Source: Actomonas aquatica
GTDB lineage: Bacteria > Verrucomicrobiota > Verrucomicrobiia > Opitutales > Opitutaceae
Reading direction: 5' to 3'
Assembly (NCBI RefSeq): GCF_019679435.2
Contig: NZ_CP139781.1
Coordinates: forward strand, 744,001 to 808,000
Length of the DNA stretch: 64,000 nt
The notes below the pieces were generated by a model. That model was not told where the DNA came from. It saw only the letters and a list, made by a program, of their open reading frames with translations, and made no database searches. The position numbers were made by a program, and so were the translations under genes. Shown here one piece after another: positions 51,945 to 60,391 of this stretch. Each line of letters opens with the position of its first letter. Position 1 is the stretch's first letter.

Positions 51945-52526
51945 GAGGGGTAGGTATTGAGGTGGTTGGCCAGCCGATCGAAGAACGACCCGTTGGGACT
52001 TCGCTTCCCATTGTTAGGTTCCCTGATTCAGTTCGTGTCTGGGACGAAGTGCGGAGCGCGCCACCCCAATCCGGCGAGGGTGAAGTAGCCGCGTTGGAGG
52101 GCCTCGACAACGTGGTCGCCTGCAGGACCCACTCTCCGCAGATGCCCATCCTCCACCCGTGAGGCAGCGCGAACAGGACCCCATCACGAAAAAACACAGA
52201 TCCTCCGGGGTGGACGCCGACCTCCGGGCGGCGTCAGCGTCCTTCTGGCTCGTTTATTGCCGTCTGTCTGGATGTAGCAGCGGCCGTGTCGGCCGCTCCC
52301 GGTTGCCTCTCAGCATCGACGCCGGCAACCCGAGCGCGCCCCCGGGGCCGATCCGCCTCTATCGCCTGGCCACGCTCAGCCCTCCTCCGCCAAAGCTTCG
52401 GCGGTCATTTTCCGCCCGTTTTCGGGCAGAATTGCCAGACACCCGCGATCGCGGGTGAAAATCCCTCTTACGGAGTTGAGCGGCCTCGGCCGCTTCTGAA
52501 GTCAGCATTTTTGCCTGCGGCAAAAA
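51945..52526. other. Gene-free stretch with a cluster of short palindromes
   Basis: No supported gene. From 52279 five hairpins stand in about 215 bases: AGCGGCC-gtgtc-GGCCGCT (52279-52297), CCGCC...GGCGG (52387-52404), GCCCG-tttt-CGGGC (52414-52427), the perfect palindrome ACCCGCGATCGCGGGT (52441-52456), and AGCGGCC-tc-GGCCGCT (52479-52494). The first and last stems are the same. The part before 52201 holds GTGGACGCCGACCTCCGGGC, a loose relative of the repeat core near 49440. Confidence 0.55.

Positions 52527-52528
<2 letters not shown>
52506..52528 (-). terminator. Hairpin behind the CAT-anticodon tRNA
   Basis: CATTTTTGCC-tgc-GGCAAAAATG is a 10-bp stem directly abutting the 3' CCA of the tRNA on the minus strand. 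Its T-run lies in the 5' arm and not after the stem, so it is a weak terminator candidate. Confidence 0.4.
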
Positions 52529-52601
<73 letters not shown>

Positions 52602-52914
52602 GTTCAGTGGGAAGGCGGAGGCAAAATCCCCGCCCCGCCCTTGTCAAGCGCCTGACCCGAGGAAATTTCCCCGCTTCAATCCCCTCCCGGCGTTTTCGCG
52701 AGCCGGTTGCCGCCGGTGGCCGACCCCCATGCGCCTCCTTGGAAGCAAATTGGGGCGATGCGCGCTGCGCCTGGCGATGCGCCAAACCATCGGAATGCGA
52801 CTGAGTGACTGCGGATTGCCGGCTATCACCTGGATCGGGCTAGAATAGGCGAGCGCAGAGGCGGTCGAAAGACCGCTGTTGCATAATGTTGCACTGCCAG
52901 CATCCTCGCCCGCC
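52602..52914. other. Intergenic stretch with the tRNA promoter
   Basis: No gene. On the minus strand a perfect -35 TTGACA (forward 52642-52647) lies 40 bases upstream of the tRNA, with an ATTTTG-like -10 around 52622-52627 at a short 15-base spacing. The rest is unremarkable, apart from a stretch GCGATGCGCGCTGCGCCTGG near 52755. Confidence 0.45.
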
Positions 52915-53688
52915 ATGCGCGATTTACCCCTGTCGTCCCCTCCTCCGTTTTGTGCTCCGGTCGGCTCTGCATTTGTTTGGCTTTGCCGACTTTCGTTGCT
53001 GCTCGTCGTAGTCGGGAACCTGTCGGCGCAGGACACGCCGATTACAGTGAGGGGATCGCTCAAGACGCCGGTGCCGGCGGAGTTGCGTGGACTCCTGATC
53101 GATAACCCTTACGTGACCTTTTTCATCGATCTGGGCGAAGACGGCACAGTTTTCGACCTGATGGCCGTGGCGAGCAATCACCGGGACCTGATTCCTACCG
53201 CCACCGAAACCTTACTCGCCGCCGAATTGGAACCGGCCCAGCAGGACGGACAGCCGGTGCGTAGTCGGGCGACAGTCACGGTGCGTTTTTACGATCCCGA
53301 GCAACGGGCCTGGCAGATGGGGCTCAGTGTGCGGCCGTTCGGCAGCTCGGCCTCCGATGCCGCCGACCGTCGCGTTTACGCCTCGTCGGCCTCGTCGTTT
53401 GAATATGGCGAAAGCCCCCGGGAGCAGTTGGACGAGCCACTCAAAGGGCTGCCGCCCACCAGTCGCATCCGCGCCGAAGGCACGGTGTTGGGCGCGACCG
53501 GGCGCTGTCTGCTCGAGTTCTACATCGATCCCACCGGCAAAGCCCGCTTCCCCTCTGCCCTCGAGCGTGACAACGACGACGTCGCCATCAATGCCACCCT
53601 CCTGCTCACCCGCAGCCGCTACTCCCGACCCACCCGCGACGGCCACCCCACCTTCGTCAAAGTCCAACAGGAATTCATCTTCCAGTAA
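52915..53688 (+). CDS. Secreted protein of unknown function
   Basis: A protein of 257 residues from ATG 52915 with a signal peptide ending near VVVGNLSAQDT. The mature part is beta-rich: ITVRGSLKTPVPAEL, PYVTFFIDLGEDGTVFDLMAV and RATVTVRFYDPEQRAWQM. The C-terminal half has LLEFYIDPTGKARFP and FVKVQQEFIF. The pattern of two strand sets with D-P loops and a relation to TonB-like C-terminal domains can be imagined, but I do not recognise a family. The long frame upstream of 52915 has no signal and is rejected. No neighbour suggests a role. Confidence 0.68.
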   Translation: MRDLPLSSPPPFCAPVGSAFVWLCRLSLLLVVVGNLSAQDTPITVRGSLKTPVPAELRGLLIDNPYVTFFIDLGEDGTVFDLMAVASNHRDLIPTATETLLAAELEPAQQDGQPVRSRATVTVRFYDPEQRAWQMGLSVRPFGSSASDAADRRVYASSASSFEYGESPREQLDEPLKGLPPTSRIRAEGTVLGATGRCLLEFYIDPTGKARFPSALERDNDDVAINATLLLTRSRYSRPTRDGHPTFVKVQQEFIFQ

Positions 53689-53815
53689 CCCGAGCCAAAG
53701 GGGTCAATCTTATATCCTTGCGGTCCAACTGCCTCCCCGCACCCCAATTGATATAGTCGCCCGACTCTGCCTGCGGTGAGCGGTCCCGCAGCCTCTCCCA
53801 GTCGTTTTACGTCTC

Positions 53816-56329
53816 ATGGGATTGGATACTTTTCTGCAGGATATTCGCATCGGGTTGCGCGTGCTGCGCAAGGAACGGGGATTTTGCTTCCTCGCCGTCG
53901 CCGTGCTCGCGCTCGGCATCTGTGCCGTCACCACGCAATTTGCCGTCGTCAACGGGGTCCTGCTGCGCGGGTTCTCGTTCCCGGACGCCGACCGCTTGGT
54001 GAGCGTGCAGATGGTCGATCCGGCCACCTTTACGCCGGCGTCGTATCAATCGCGCTTCACCACGGCCGACTTCGTTGATCTTCGGGAGCAAGCGCAGTCC
54101 TTCTCCGCCATGACCGGGTATCTGGGCAATACCACCGTCAACCTGAGCTTCGGCAACGACGCCCCGCGACGCCTGCAAGGCGGCTACGTGCCTTGGGACT
54201 TCTTTCGTGTGCTAGGGGTGTCGCCGGCGCGGGGCCGCGACTTTGAGGCTGCCGACGACCGCCCCGGTGTCACCGCCGCCATCATGTTGAGTGACGCGTT
54301 CTGGCGTTCCGCCTTTGGCGCCGACCCGCAGGTCATCGGCCGTCCGGTGCGCATCAACGGCCGCGCGGGCGAGATTGTTGGCGTCATGCCGCCGTCTTTT
54401 GCCTTTCCGAGCTACGAGCACGTCTGGATTCCCTACAACGCCGAATACCCGGTGCGCCCTCGCCACGATCCGCAGGCCAACCACATCTCGGTCGTGGCCC
54501 GCCTCCGTCCCGACGTCTCTCTCGATCAAGCCGAGGAGGAGGTGTCGGCCATCGCGCGCCGTTTTGCGACCGACTTCCCCGCGACCAATGCCGACTACAC
54601 CCTCGGTTACGTGCAGCCGCTCATCCACCTCTTCACCGGAGCGGAGCTGCCCACCCTGCTCTACACCATGCTCACGTTTTGCGCCGGCGTGCTACTCATC
54701 GCCTGCGTGAATGTGATGAACATGCAGTTCGCTCGCGCTACGTTGCGCGCCAAGGAGCTCGCCATCCGTTCGGCCCTCGGCGCCACCCGCTGGCGCCTCA
54801 TTCGGCAAATGCTCACCGAGAGTCTGCTGCTCGCCGCCCTCGGCGCGGTCTTCGGTGTCGCCGGCGCCTACTACGCCACCGACTGGCTCAACGTCGCCAA
54901 GGCCAACCTTACCAATCCCCTGCCCGGCTGGATGGTGTTTAACCTCGATCCCGTGGTCCTCGCCGTCGTCGTCGGCACCACCGTGGTCGCAGCGCTGGTC
55001 GCGGGGTTCGTGCCGGCGTGGCTCGCCTCCCGCGCCACGACCGCCAACGTCCTCAAAGACGGAGGCCGCGGCAACACCGGCCGCTCCGTGCGCATCGTCA
55101 CCCGCGGCCTGGTGGTCGCCCAGATCCTGCTCACCACCGTGCTGCTGATCGGCGCCCTGCTCGAGCTGCACTCGATTCGCCGCCAGCAGACGCTCGACTA
55201 CGGTTACGACACCACCGGGATCCTCAGTGCGCGCTTGGGCCTGATGAAGGGCGACTATCCCGACGGCCCGGCCAAGACCCGCTTTTACGAAGACCTGCTG
55301 CGCTCGCTCCAGGCGTCACCGCAGTTTGAATACGCCGCGCTCACCAGTCGCAACCGCATGTCGCTCTCGCGCTCGGCCCGGATCGAAATCGAGGGTCAGG
55401 ATTACCTGCGCAACACCGACCGCCCTGTGGCTATCGTCGAAAACGTTTCGGCGGGTTACTTCGATGTGCTGGGCCTCAACCTCCTCGAAGGCCGCGACTT
55501 CACCGAACTCGACACCGACCAGCGCGAGCCGGTCGCCATCATCAACACCACCTTTGCCCAGACCCACTTCGGACGCGAGGGCCCGGTCGGACGTCGCATC
55601 CGCACCATCCACCCGACCGGCGAAAGACCCGGTCCGTGGCGGCGCATCATCGGCGTGAGCCCCGCCGTGCGTATGCACAGTCCGCTCGATCGCGAGAGTG
55701 ATGGCAGCGGCTTTTTCGTGCCGTTCTCGGCCACCGCAGTCGGCCCCACGCCGGCCACCGCCAATCCCGCCAACTTCTCCACCATCATCGTGCGTCCGCA
55801 CCCGGGCCAGCGTCCGCAAAGCCTGGCCCTCGCCGTGCAGGAAGCCACCGGTCGCGTGGACCCGCACCTTCCGCTCTACTATTTCCTCACGCCTGAAGAG
55901 GCGCTCGCCGGATTCCTCACCCAGAACCGCTTCATCGCCGCTATGTTTGGCCTCTTCGGCCTTGTGGCCGTGACCCTCGCCTCCGTCGGCCTCTACGGCA
56001 TCATGTCCTTCTCGGTGAACCAGCGGCTGTCGGAGTTTGGCATCCGCATGGCCTTGGGCGCGGATCGTCTGCGCATCCTGCGGTTGGTGCTCACGCAAGG
56101 TGGGAAACAACTCGCCGTCGGCCTCGGTCTCGGCCTCACGACCGCCTTCGTGATAGCCACCATCGGGGGCGACACCCTGCGGGCCGCGCTGTTTGAAACC
56201 AGTCCGCGCGACCCGCTGGTCTATCTGTCGGTCGCCGTGTTGCTGACCGTGGTGGCCCTCCTCGCCCTCATCGTCCCGGCTCGCCGCGCGACGCGAGCAG
56301 ATCCTATGGTCGCCCTGCGCGAGGAGTGA
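53816..56329 (+). CDS. ADOP-type ABC transporter permease
   Basis: A protein of 837 residues with the duplicated MacB/FtsX permease plan, in which both halves are fused. Each half has one membrane segment, a periplasmic MacB core (VGVMPPSFAFPS, AFWRSAFGADPQVIGRPVRI) and a three-helix FtsX block (NVMNMQFARATLRAKELAIRSALGATRWRLIRQ in the first, NQRLSEFGIRMALGADRLRI in the second). This is the acidobacterial duplicated orphan permease type, common in Acidobacteria and Verrucomicrobia. No ATPase is next to it; the nearest is at 59535. It shares an arrangement with the two permeases at 60392 and 62863 but is separated from them by an amidohydrolase on the other strand. Confidence 0.92.
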   Translation: MGLDTFLQDIRIGLRVLRKERGFCFLAVAVLALGICAVTTQFAVVNGVLLRGFSFPDADRLVSVQMVDPATFTPASYQSRFTTADFVDLREQAQSFSAMTGYLGNTTVNLSFGNDAPRRLQGGYVPWDFFRVLGVSPARGRDFEAADDRPGVTAAIMLSDAFWRSAFGADPQVIGRPVRINGRAGEIVGVMPPSFAFPSYEHVWIPYNAEYPVRPRHDPQANHISVVARLRPDVSLDQAEEEVSAIARRFATDFPATNADYTLGYVQPLIHLFTGAELPTLLYTMLTFCAGVLLIACVNVMNMQFARATLRAKELAIRSALGATRWRLIRQMLTESLLLAALGAVFGVAGAYYATDWLNVAKANLTNPLPGWMVFNLDPVVLAVVVGTTVVAALVAGFVPAWLASRATTANVLKDGGRGNTGRSVRIVTRGLVVAQILLTTVLLIGALLELHSIRRQQTLDYGYDTTGILSARLGLMKGDYPDGPAKTRFYEDLLRSLQASPQFEYAALTSRNRMSLSRSARIEIEGQDYLRNTDRPVAIVENVSAGYFDVLGLNLLEGRDFTELDTDQREPVAIINTTFAQTHFGREGPVGRRIRTIHPTGERPGPWRRIIGVSPAVRMHSPLDRESDGSGFFVPFSATAVGPTPATANPANFSTIIVRPHPGQRPQSLALAVQEATGRVDPHLPLYYFLTPEEALAGFLTQNRFIAAMFGLFGLVAVTLASVGLYGIMSFSVNQRLSEFGIRMALGADRLRILRLVLTQGGKQLAVGLGLGLTTAFVIATIGGDTLRAALFETSPRDPLVYLSVAVLLTVVALLALIVPARRATRADPMVALREE

Positions 56330-56354
56330 GGCCGGGACGGCGGGTCGGCCGGTA

Positions 56355-57794
56355 TTACTTCCGGTAGTCGAGCGCCGGCGGACGATCCCCGAGCATCGAC
56401 TGATAGTCGAACGACGCGCCGCGACGCTCTTCAAACTCGGCCTTGGCAGCGGCGATCAGTGCCGGATCCTCAAACAAATCCATGGCGGTGAGCGCGAGCG
56501 TCTTGGCGGCAACCTGCATGCCCTTGAGGCCGATGGTCGTGCCCCCCGCCGCGACGGCCTGCCAGCTGTGGGCAGCCGTGCCGGGCACCCACGTGGCCGT
56601 GCGCACACCGATGGTCGGCACCGTCCAGCTCACGTCACCCACGTCGGTGGAACCACCGCCGGTGCGCACGTAATCGAACGGCAGAATATCCGTGGCGAGC
56701 TCGAGCGCCGCATGCCGGCCACCGGGGAGCGAACGGCCGAGCTTGGCGGCGAAGGCCTGCTCCGTCTCGTCGTAGTCGACGCCGCCCACCAGCACCATGT
56801 TTTCATGAGCGACCTTGGCCAGGGTGTCGTTGGGCAACAGGTCGTAAACCCCACCGGTGAGTTCGAAGTCCCAGGTGGTGCCGGTGCCGAGCGCCGCGCC
56901 TTCGGCGGCCTTTTCGAGGCGGGACCAGACGTCCATGACGACGTTACGGTCGGGACTGCGCACGTAATAATACACCTCGGCAAAGGCGGGCACCACATTG
57001 GGGGCTTCGCCGCCGCGCGTAATCACGTAGTGGATACGAGTGCTGTCCGGCACGTGCTCGCGCATCATGTTCATCATGTAATTGAGCGCCTCAACCGCAT
57101 CGAGGGCGGAGCGACCGCGCTCGGGTGCGCCGGCGGCGTGGGACGCGATGCCGTGGAAACGGATCTTGCCGGACTTGTTGGCCAGCGAAGGCGTGTTGGT
57201 CACGAGGTTGCGGTCACCGGCGTGCCAGTGCAGCGCGACGTCGACATCGTCGAAGAGACCTTCGCGCACCATGTAGACCTTGCCCGAGCCACCTTCCTCG
57301 GCAGGAGTGCCGTAGAGGCGGATGGTGCCGCTGCGGCCGTTGCTGGCCAACCAGTCCTTCACGGCGATGGCGGCCTCGACCGAACCCGCGCCAAAGAGAT
57401 GGTGCCCGCAGGCGTGCCCGGCGGTGCTGTCTTCGCGCACTTCGCGCTCGGGCGTCGCGGTTTGGGAAACACCCGGCAAGGCATCAAATTCCGCGAGGAT
57501 GCCGATGACCGGTGAACCGCTGCCGTAGCTGGCCACGAAGCCCGTCGGCATGCCGGCTACGCCAGCTTCCACGCTGAAGCCCGCCGCGGCCAACGTGTCC
57601 TGCAGCGCGCCGGAGCTCTTGGTTTCGAGGTAGCCGAGTTCGGCGTAGTCCCAGATCTGGAGCGCGAGCTCCTCGTAAGGCGCGCGGCCGGCGTCCATTT
57701 CGGCGATCACATCGCTCTTGGCGGCGTGCACCGGAGCGCCGGCCAGAAGCGTGGCGCCCAATAGCGCCGAGAGTTTGGAGGTGTTTTTCATCAT
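56355..57794 (-). CDS. M20-family amidohydrolase, exported (AbgB-like)
   Basis: A protein of 479 residues with a signal peptide (LLGATLLAGAPVHA), so it is periplasmic, unlike most M20 amidases. Metal ligands are visible: the TAGHACGHHLFGAGS His pair, GTPAEEGGSGK with the catalytic Glu, and HGIASHAA. A dimerisation domain of normal size lies between. The plan matches AbgB, which cleaves p-aminobenzoyl-glutamate, and other M20D aminoacylases; the substrate here is unknown. It is divergent from the export operon, and the 272-base gap between carries a sigma-54 promoter for the other side. Confidence 0.9.
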   Translation of the reverse strand: MMKNTSKLSALLGATLLAGAPVHAAKSDVIAEMDAGRAPYEELALQIWDYAELGYLETKSSGALQDTLAAAGFSVEAGVAGMPTGFVASYGSGSPVIGILAEFDALPGVSQTATPEREVREDSTAGHACGHHLFGAGSVEAAIAVKDWLASNGRSGTIRLYGTPAEEGGSGKVYMVREGLFDDVDVALHWHAGDRNLVTNTPSLANKSGKIRFHGIASHAAGAPERGRSALDAVEALNYMMNMMREHVPDSTRIHYVITRGGEAPNVVPAFAEVYYYVRSPDRNVVMDVWSRLEKAAEGAALGTGTTWDFELTGGVYDLLPNDTLAKVAHENMVLVGGVDYDETEQAFAAKLGRSLPGGRHAALELATDILPFDYVRTGGGSTDVGDVSWTVPTIGVRTATWVPGTAAHSWQAVAAGGTTIGLKGMQVAAKTLALTAMDLFEDPALIAAAKAEFEERRGASFDYQSMLGDRPPALDYRK

Positions 57795-57915
57795 AGAATC
57801 GTAGCGACGGAGTTCACCTGGATCGTAGGTCGAGGCACCCGCTCGTCCCGGAAGCGCCTTATATCAATCGGTATAGCTGCAGCCTCCCCGCGGGCCGCTT
57901 ACCGCCTCCGCCACT

Positions 57916-57931
57916 GTCCCATTTCTGGGAC
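57916..57931. promoter_or_regulatory. Palindromic upstream activating sequence for an enhancer-binding protein
   Basis: GTCCCATTTCTGGGAC is a perfect 6-bp inverted repeat around TTTC, centred about 105 bases upstream of the -24 element. This is the usual distance for a sigma-54 activator site. No regulator gene is in the window. Confidence 0.6.
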
Positions 57932-58027
57932 GGGCCCTTCCCAGCTTCGCCGTCGCGCTGGAAGACGGAAAATTGGTCGAAATTTTAAACCACTGTTTTC
58001 CAACAACTAACACCTCTTCAACGAGGC

Positions 58028-58043
58028 TGGCACGCCCCTTGCA
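58028..58043 (+). promoter_or_regulatory. Sigma-54 promoter of the ADOP export operon
   Basis: TGGCACG-CCCC-TTGCA matches the -24/-12 consensus TGGCACG-N4-TTGC(A/T) exactly, with GG at 58029-58030 and GC at 58041-58042. The predicted start lies near 58054, 13 bases before the adaptor ATG. Confidence 0.85.
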
Positions 58044-58066
58044 AAGTAAGGCGCAACTTCAATCTC

Positions 58067-59317
58067 ATGGATATTCCCCGGCCCAACCAAGCAGCTGCCA
58101 AACGCAAAAAGCGTCTCACGATGATCATCGTGAGCGTGATCGCCCTCGCCGCGATCACCGTTGGCCTCTCCACCCTCAAGCCCGCCGCGCCGTCGGTTGA
58201 TCGCAACCTCGTTTGGGTCGACACCGTGCAACGCGGCCCGATGGTCCGCCAGGTCCGTGGCCTCGGCACGCTGGTGCCGGAAAACATCCGCTGGGTCGCC
58301 GCCCGCACTCAAGCCCGCGTCGAGAAGATCATCCTGCGCCCCGGCGCCATGGTCACCCCCGACAGCATCATCCTCGAGCTCTCCAACCCCGACGTCACTC
58401 AGGCCGCCGAGACCGCCGTCTCCTCCCTCCAGGCCGCGGAGGCCCAGCTCGCCAACCTCAAGGTGCAGCTCCAATCCCAACTGCTCGCCGCCGAATCCGC
58501 CGCCGCCAACGCCAAGGCCGCCTATGAGACCGCCCGTCTCCGCGCCGAAGTGAACGAAGAACTCTTCGCCGACGGCCTGGTCTCCCGCCTCGAGCTCCAA
58601 CTTTCCAAGGTCACCGCCGAAGAGGCCGCCACCCGCAACGGCATCGAGCAAAAGCGTTTCGCCTTCGCCCAGGAGTCGATCAAGCCGCAGCTCGCCGTGC
58701 AGGAGGCCGAAGTCGCCCGCCTCGAAGCCCAGGCCCGCCTCCGCCAAGCCGAAGCCGACGCCCTCAAGGTGCGCGCTTCCATGGAAGGTGTGCTCTCCGC
58801 CCTCCCGGTTGAAGTCGGTGCCCAGGTCCAGCCCGGCCAGAATCTCGCTCGCGTCGCCGATCCGTCCGAACTCAAGGCCGAGATCCGCATCGCGGAAACT
58901 CAGGCCAAGGACATCACCATCGGCCAATCCGCCAAGGTCGACACCCGCAACGGCATCGTCGAAGGTCGCGTCGTTCGCATCGATCCGGCCGTGCAAAACG
59001 GCACCGTGCTCGTCGACGTCACGCTCGAAGGTGAGCTGCCCCGCGGCGCTCGTCCCGACCTCTCCGTCGATGGCACGATCGAACTCGAACGCCTCGACAA
59101 CGTGATCTTCGTCGGCCGCCCGGCCTTTGGCCAGGAGCGCTCCACGGTGGGCATCTTTAAACTCGCCGAAGACGGCACCGCCGATCGCGTGCAGGTCCAA
59201 CTCGGCCGCAGCTCCGTCAACACCATCGAGGTCATCCGCGGCCTCCAACCCGGCGATCAAGTCATCCTCTCCGACATGTCGCAGTGGGACTCCCACGATC
59301 GCGTGCGGCTCAACTAA
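58067..59317 (+). CDS. Periplasmic adaptor (HlyD/MacA-like) of an ABC export system
   Basis: A protein of 416 residues with an N-terminal membrane anchor (LTMIIVSVIALAAITVGLS). The lipoyl/barrel-sandwich halves flank a long coiled coil (VTQAAETAVSSLQAAEAQLA to the second half AQVQPGQNLARVAD). The C-terminal beta-barrel and membrane-proximal domain end DVRVRL-type. Known role is to link an inner-membrane ABC pump and an outer-membrane TolC channel. The operon continues with ATPase and two permeases. Transcription starts from the sigma-54 promoter 24 bases upstream. Start chosen at ATG 58067. Confidence 0.9.
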   Translation: MDIPRPNQAAAKRKKRLTMIIVSVIALAAITVGLSTLKPAAPSVDRNLVWVDTVQRGPMVRQVRGLGTLVPENIRWVAARTQARVEKIILRPGAMVTPDSIILELSNPDVTQAAETAVSSLQAAEAQLANLKVQLQSQLLAAESAAANAKAAYETARLRAEVNEELFADGLVSRLELQLSKVTAEEAATRNGIEQKRFAFAQESIKPQLAVQEAEVARLEAQARLRQAEADALKVRASMEGVLSALPVEVGAQVQPGQNLARVADPSELKAEIRIAETQAKDITIGQSAKVDTRNGIVEGRVVRIDPAVQNGTVLVDVTLEGELPRGARPDLSVDGTIELERLDNVIFVGRPAFGQERSTVGIFKLAEDGTADRVQVQLGRSSVNTIEVIRGLQPGDQVILSDMSQWDSHDRVRLN

Positions 59318-59393
59318 CAATCCGCGTCCGTCGCCAACTTTTCTGCAACTCCGCCTCCCTCTCCGGGTTATCACCACCAACACCCGCCGACCG

Positions 59394-59471
59394 ATGCTCA
59401 CCTCGCACCTCATCCTCGCCGCCCTCGCGTCCTTTGTCGCGATCGATGCCGGCTCCACCTCCTCCGAATAA
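59394..59471 (+). CDS. Possible 25-residue hydrophobic peptide
   Basis: MLTSHLILAALASFVAIDAG and five further residues form one membrane-length helix between the adaptor and ATPase genes. Spacing and direction fit an operon member, but there is no clear Shine-Dalgarno and such a short frame can arise by chance. It is reported only as a possibility. Confidence 0.3.
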   Translation: MLTSHLILAALASFVAIDAGSTSSE

Positions 59472-59534
59472 CTTTCCGTTACGGTCCCTCCAGTTTCGAA
59501 CCAACAACCACCGAACTCACAAATCCTACCAGCC

Positions 59535-60236
59535 ATGTCCGAATCACTCATCAAACTCGAAGGCGTCACCAAGGTCTTCCTCACCGACGAAGTTGAAACC
59601 CACGCCCTCTCCGGCATTCACATGGAAATCAACCAGGGTGAATACGTCTCCATCGCCGGCCCGTCCGGCTGCGGCAAGTCCACCCTGCTCTCCATCCTCG
59701 GCCTGCTCGACACTCCGACCGATGGCACCTACCTGCTCAACAGCCGCCCCGTCCAGGGCCTCTCCCTCCCCGAGCGCGCTCGCATCCGCAACCGTGAGAT
59801 CGGCTTCATTTTCCAATCCTTCAACCTCATCGGCGACCTGACCGTTTACGAGAACGTCGAACTCCCGCTCACCTACCGCGGCATGCCCTCGGCCGAGCGC
59901 AAGGAACGCGTCCTTGAGGCCCTCGAGAAGGTCGGCATGGGTCACCGCGCCAAGCATCTCCCGTCGCAGCTCTCCGGTGGTCAGCAACAGCGTGTGGCCG
60001 TCGCCCGCGCCTTGGCCGGTCACCCGGCCGTGCTCCTCGCCGACGAGCCCACGGGTAACCTCGATTCGAAGAACGGTGAGGCCGTCATGGACCTCCTCGC
60101 CGAGCTCCACCAAGGCGGCGCCACCATCGTCATGGTGACGCACGATGCCCGCTTCGCCCGCAACGCCGACCGCACCATCCACGTGTTCGACGGTCGCGTC
60201 GTTCAGGAGCAGGTGGAGACCGATCCCACCGCCTGA
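59535..60236 (+). CDS. ABC transporter ATP-binding protein (MacB/LolD type)
   Basis: A protein of 233 residues. Walker A is GPSGCGKSTLLSI, the Q-loop is GFIFQSFNL, the signature is LSGGQQQRVAVARAL, Walker B is VLLADEPTGNLD, and the switch His is in VMVTHDARFA. It energises an FtsX/MacB-type permease. It is a separate polypeptide here, while E. coli MacB is fused to its permease. The two permeases downstream are the natural partners, together with the adaptor upstream. Confidence 0.95.
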   Translation: MSESLIKLEGVTKVFLTDEVETHALSGIHMEINQGEYVSIAGPSGCGKSTLLSILGLLDTPTDGTYLLNSRPVQGLSLPERARIRNREIGFIFQSFNLIGDLTVYENVELPLTYRGMPSAERKERVLEALEKVGMGHRAKHLPSQLSGGQQQRVAVARALAGHPAVLLADEPTGNLDSKNGEAVMDLLAELHQGGATIVMVTHDARFARNADRTIHVFDGRVVQEQVETDPTA

Positions 60237-60334
60237 TCGATCCGCGCCGCTTCCATCCCTTTCCGTCGCCCCGTCCGCGGGGCGGCAGAAAACTAACCAC
60301 CATGTTAGAGTTATTGTAGTCGTGTTGAAAAGAA

Positions 60335-60360
60335 ACGGCCGGTCAGCAGTGACCGGCCGT
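60335..60360 (+). terminator. Hairpin between the ATPase and permease genes
   Basis: ACGGCCGGTC-agcagt-GACCGGCCGT is a 10-bp perfect stem, extendable by internal TCA/TGA pairs. It lies 99 bases after the ATPase stop and is followed by CTTC and not by a U-run. It could attenuate transcription into the permeases or mark an RNA-processing site. Confidence 0.5.
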
Positions 60361-60391
60361 CTTCATATCCCACCTCGCCTTTTTTGCCGTC

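Noticed and set aside
53689..53815. Possible promoter for the lone ADOP permease
   Set aside because: I found no consensus sigma-70 or sigma-54 pair in this stretch, unlike the export operon.
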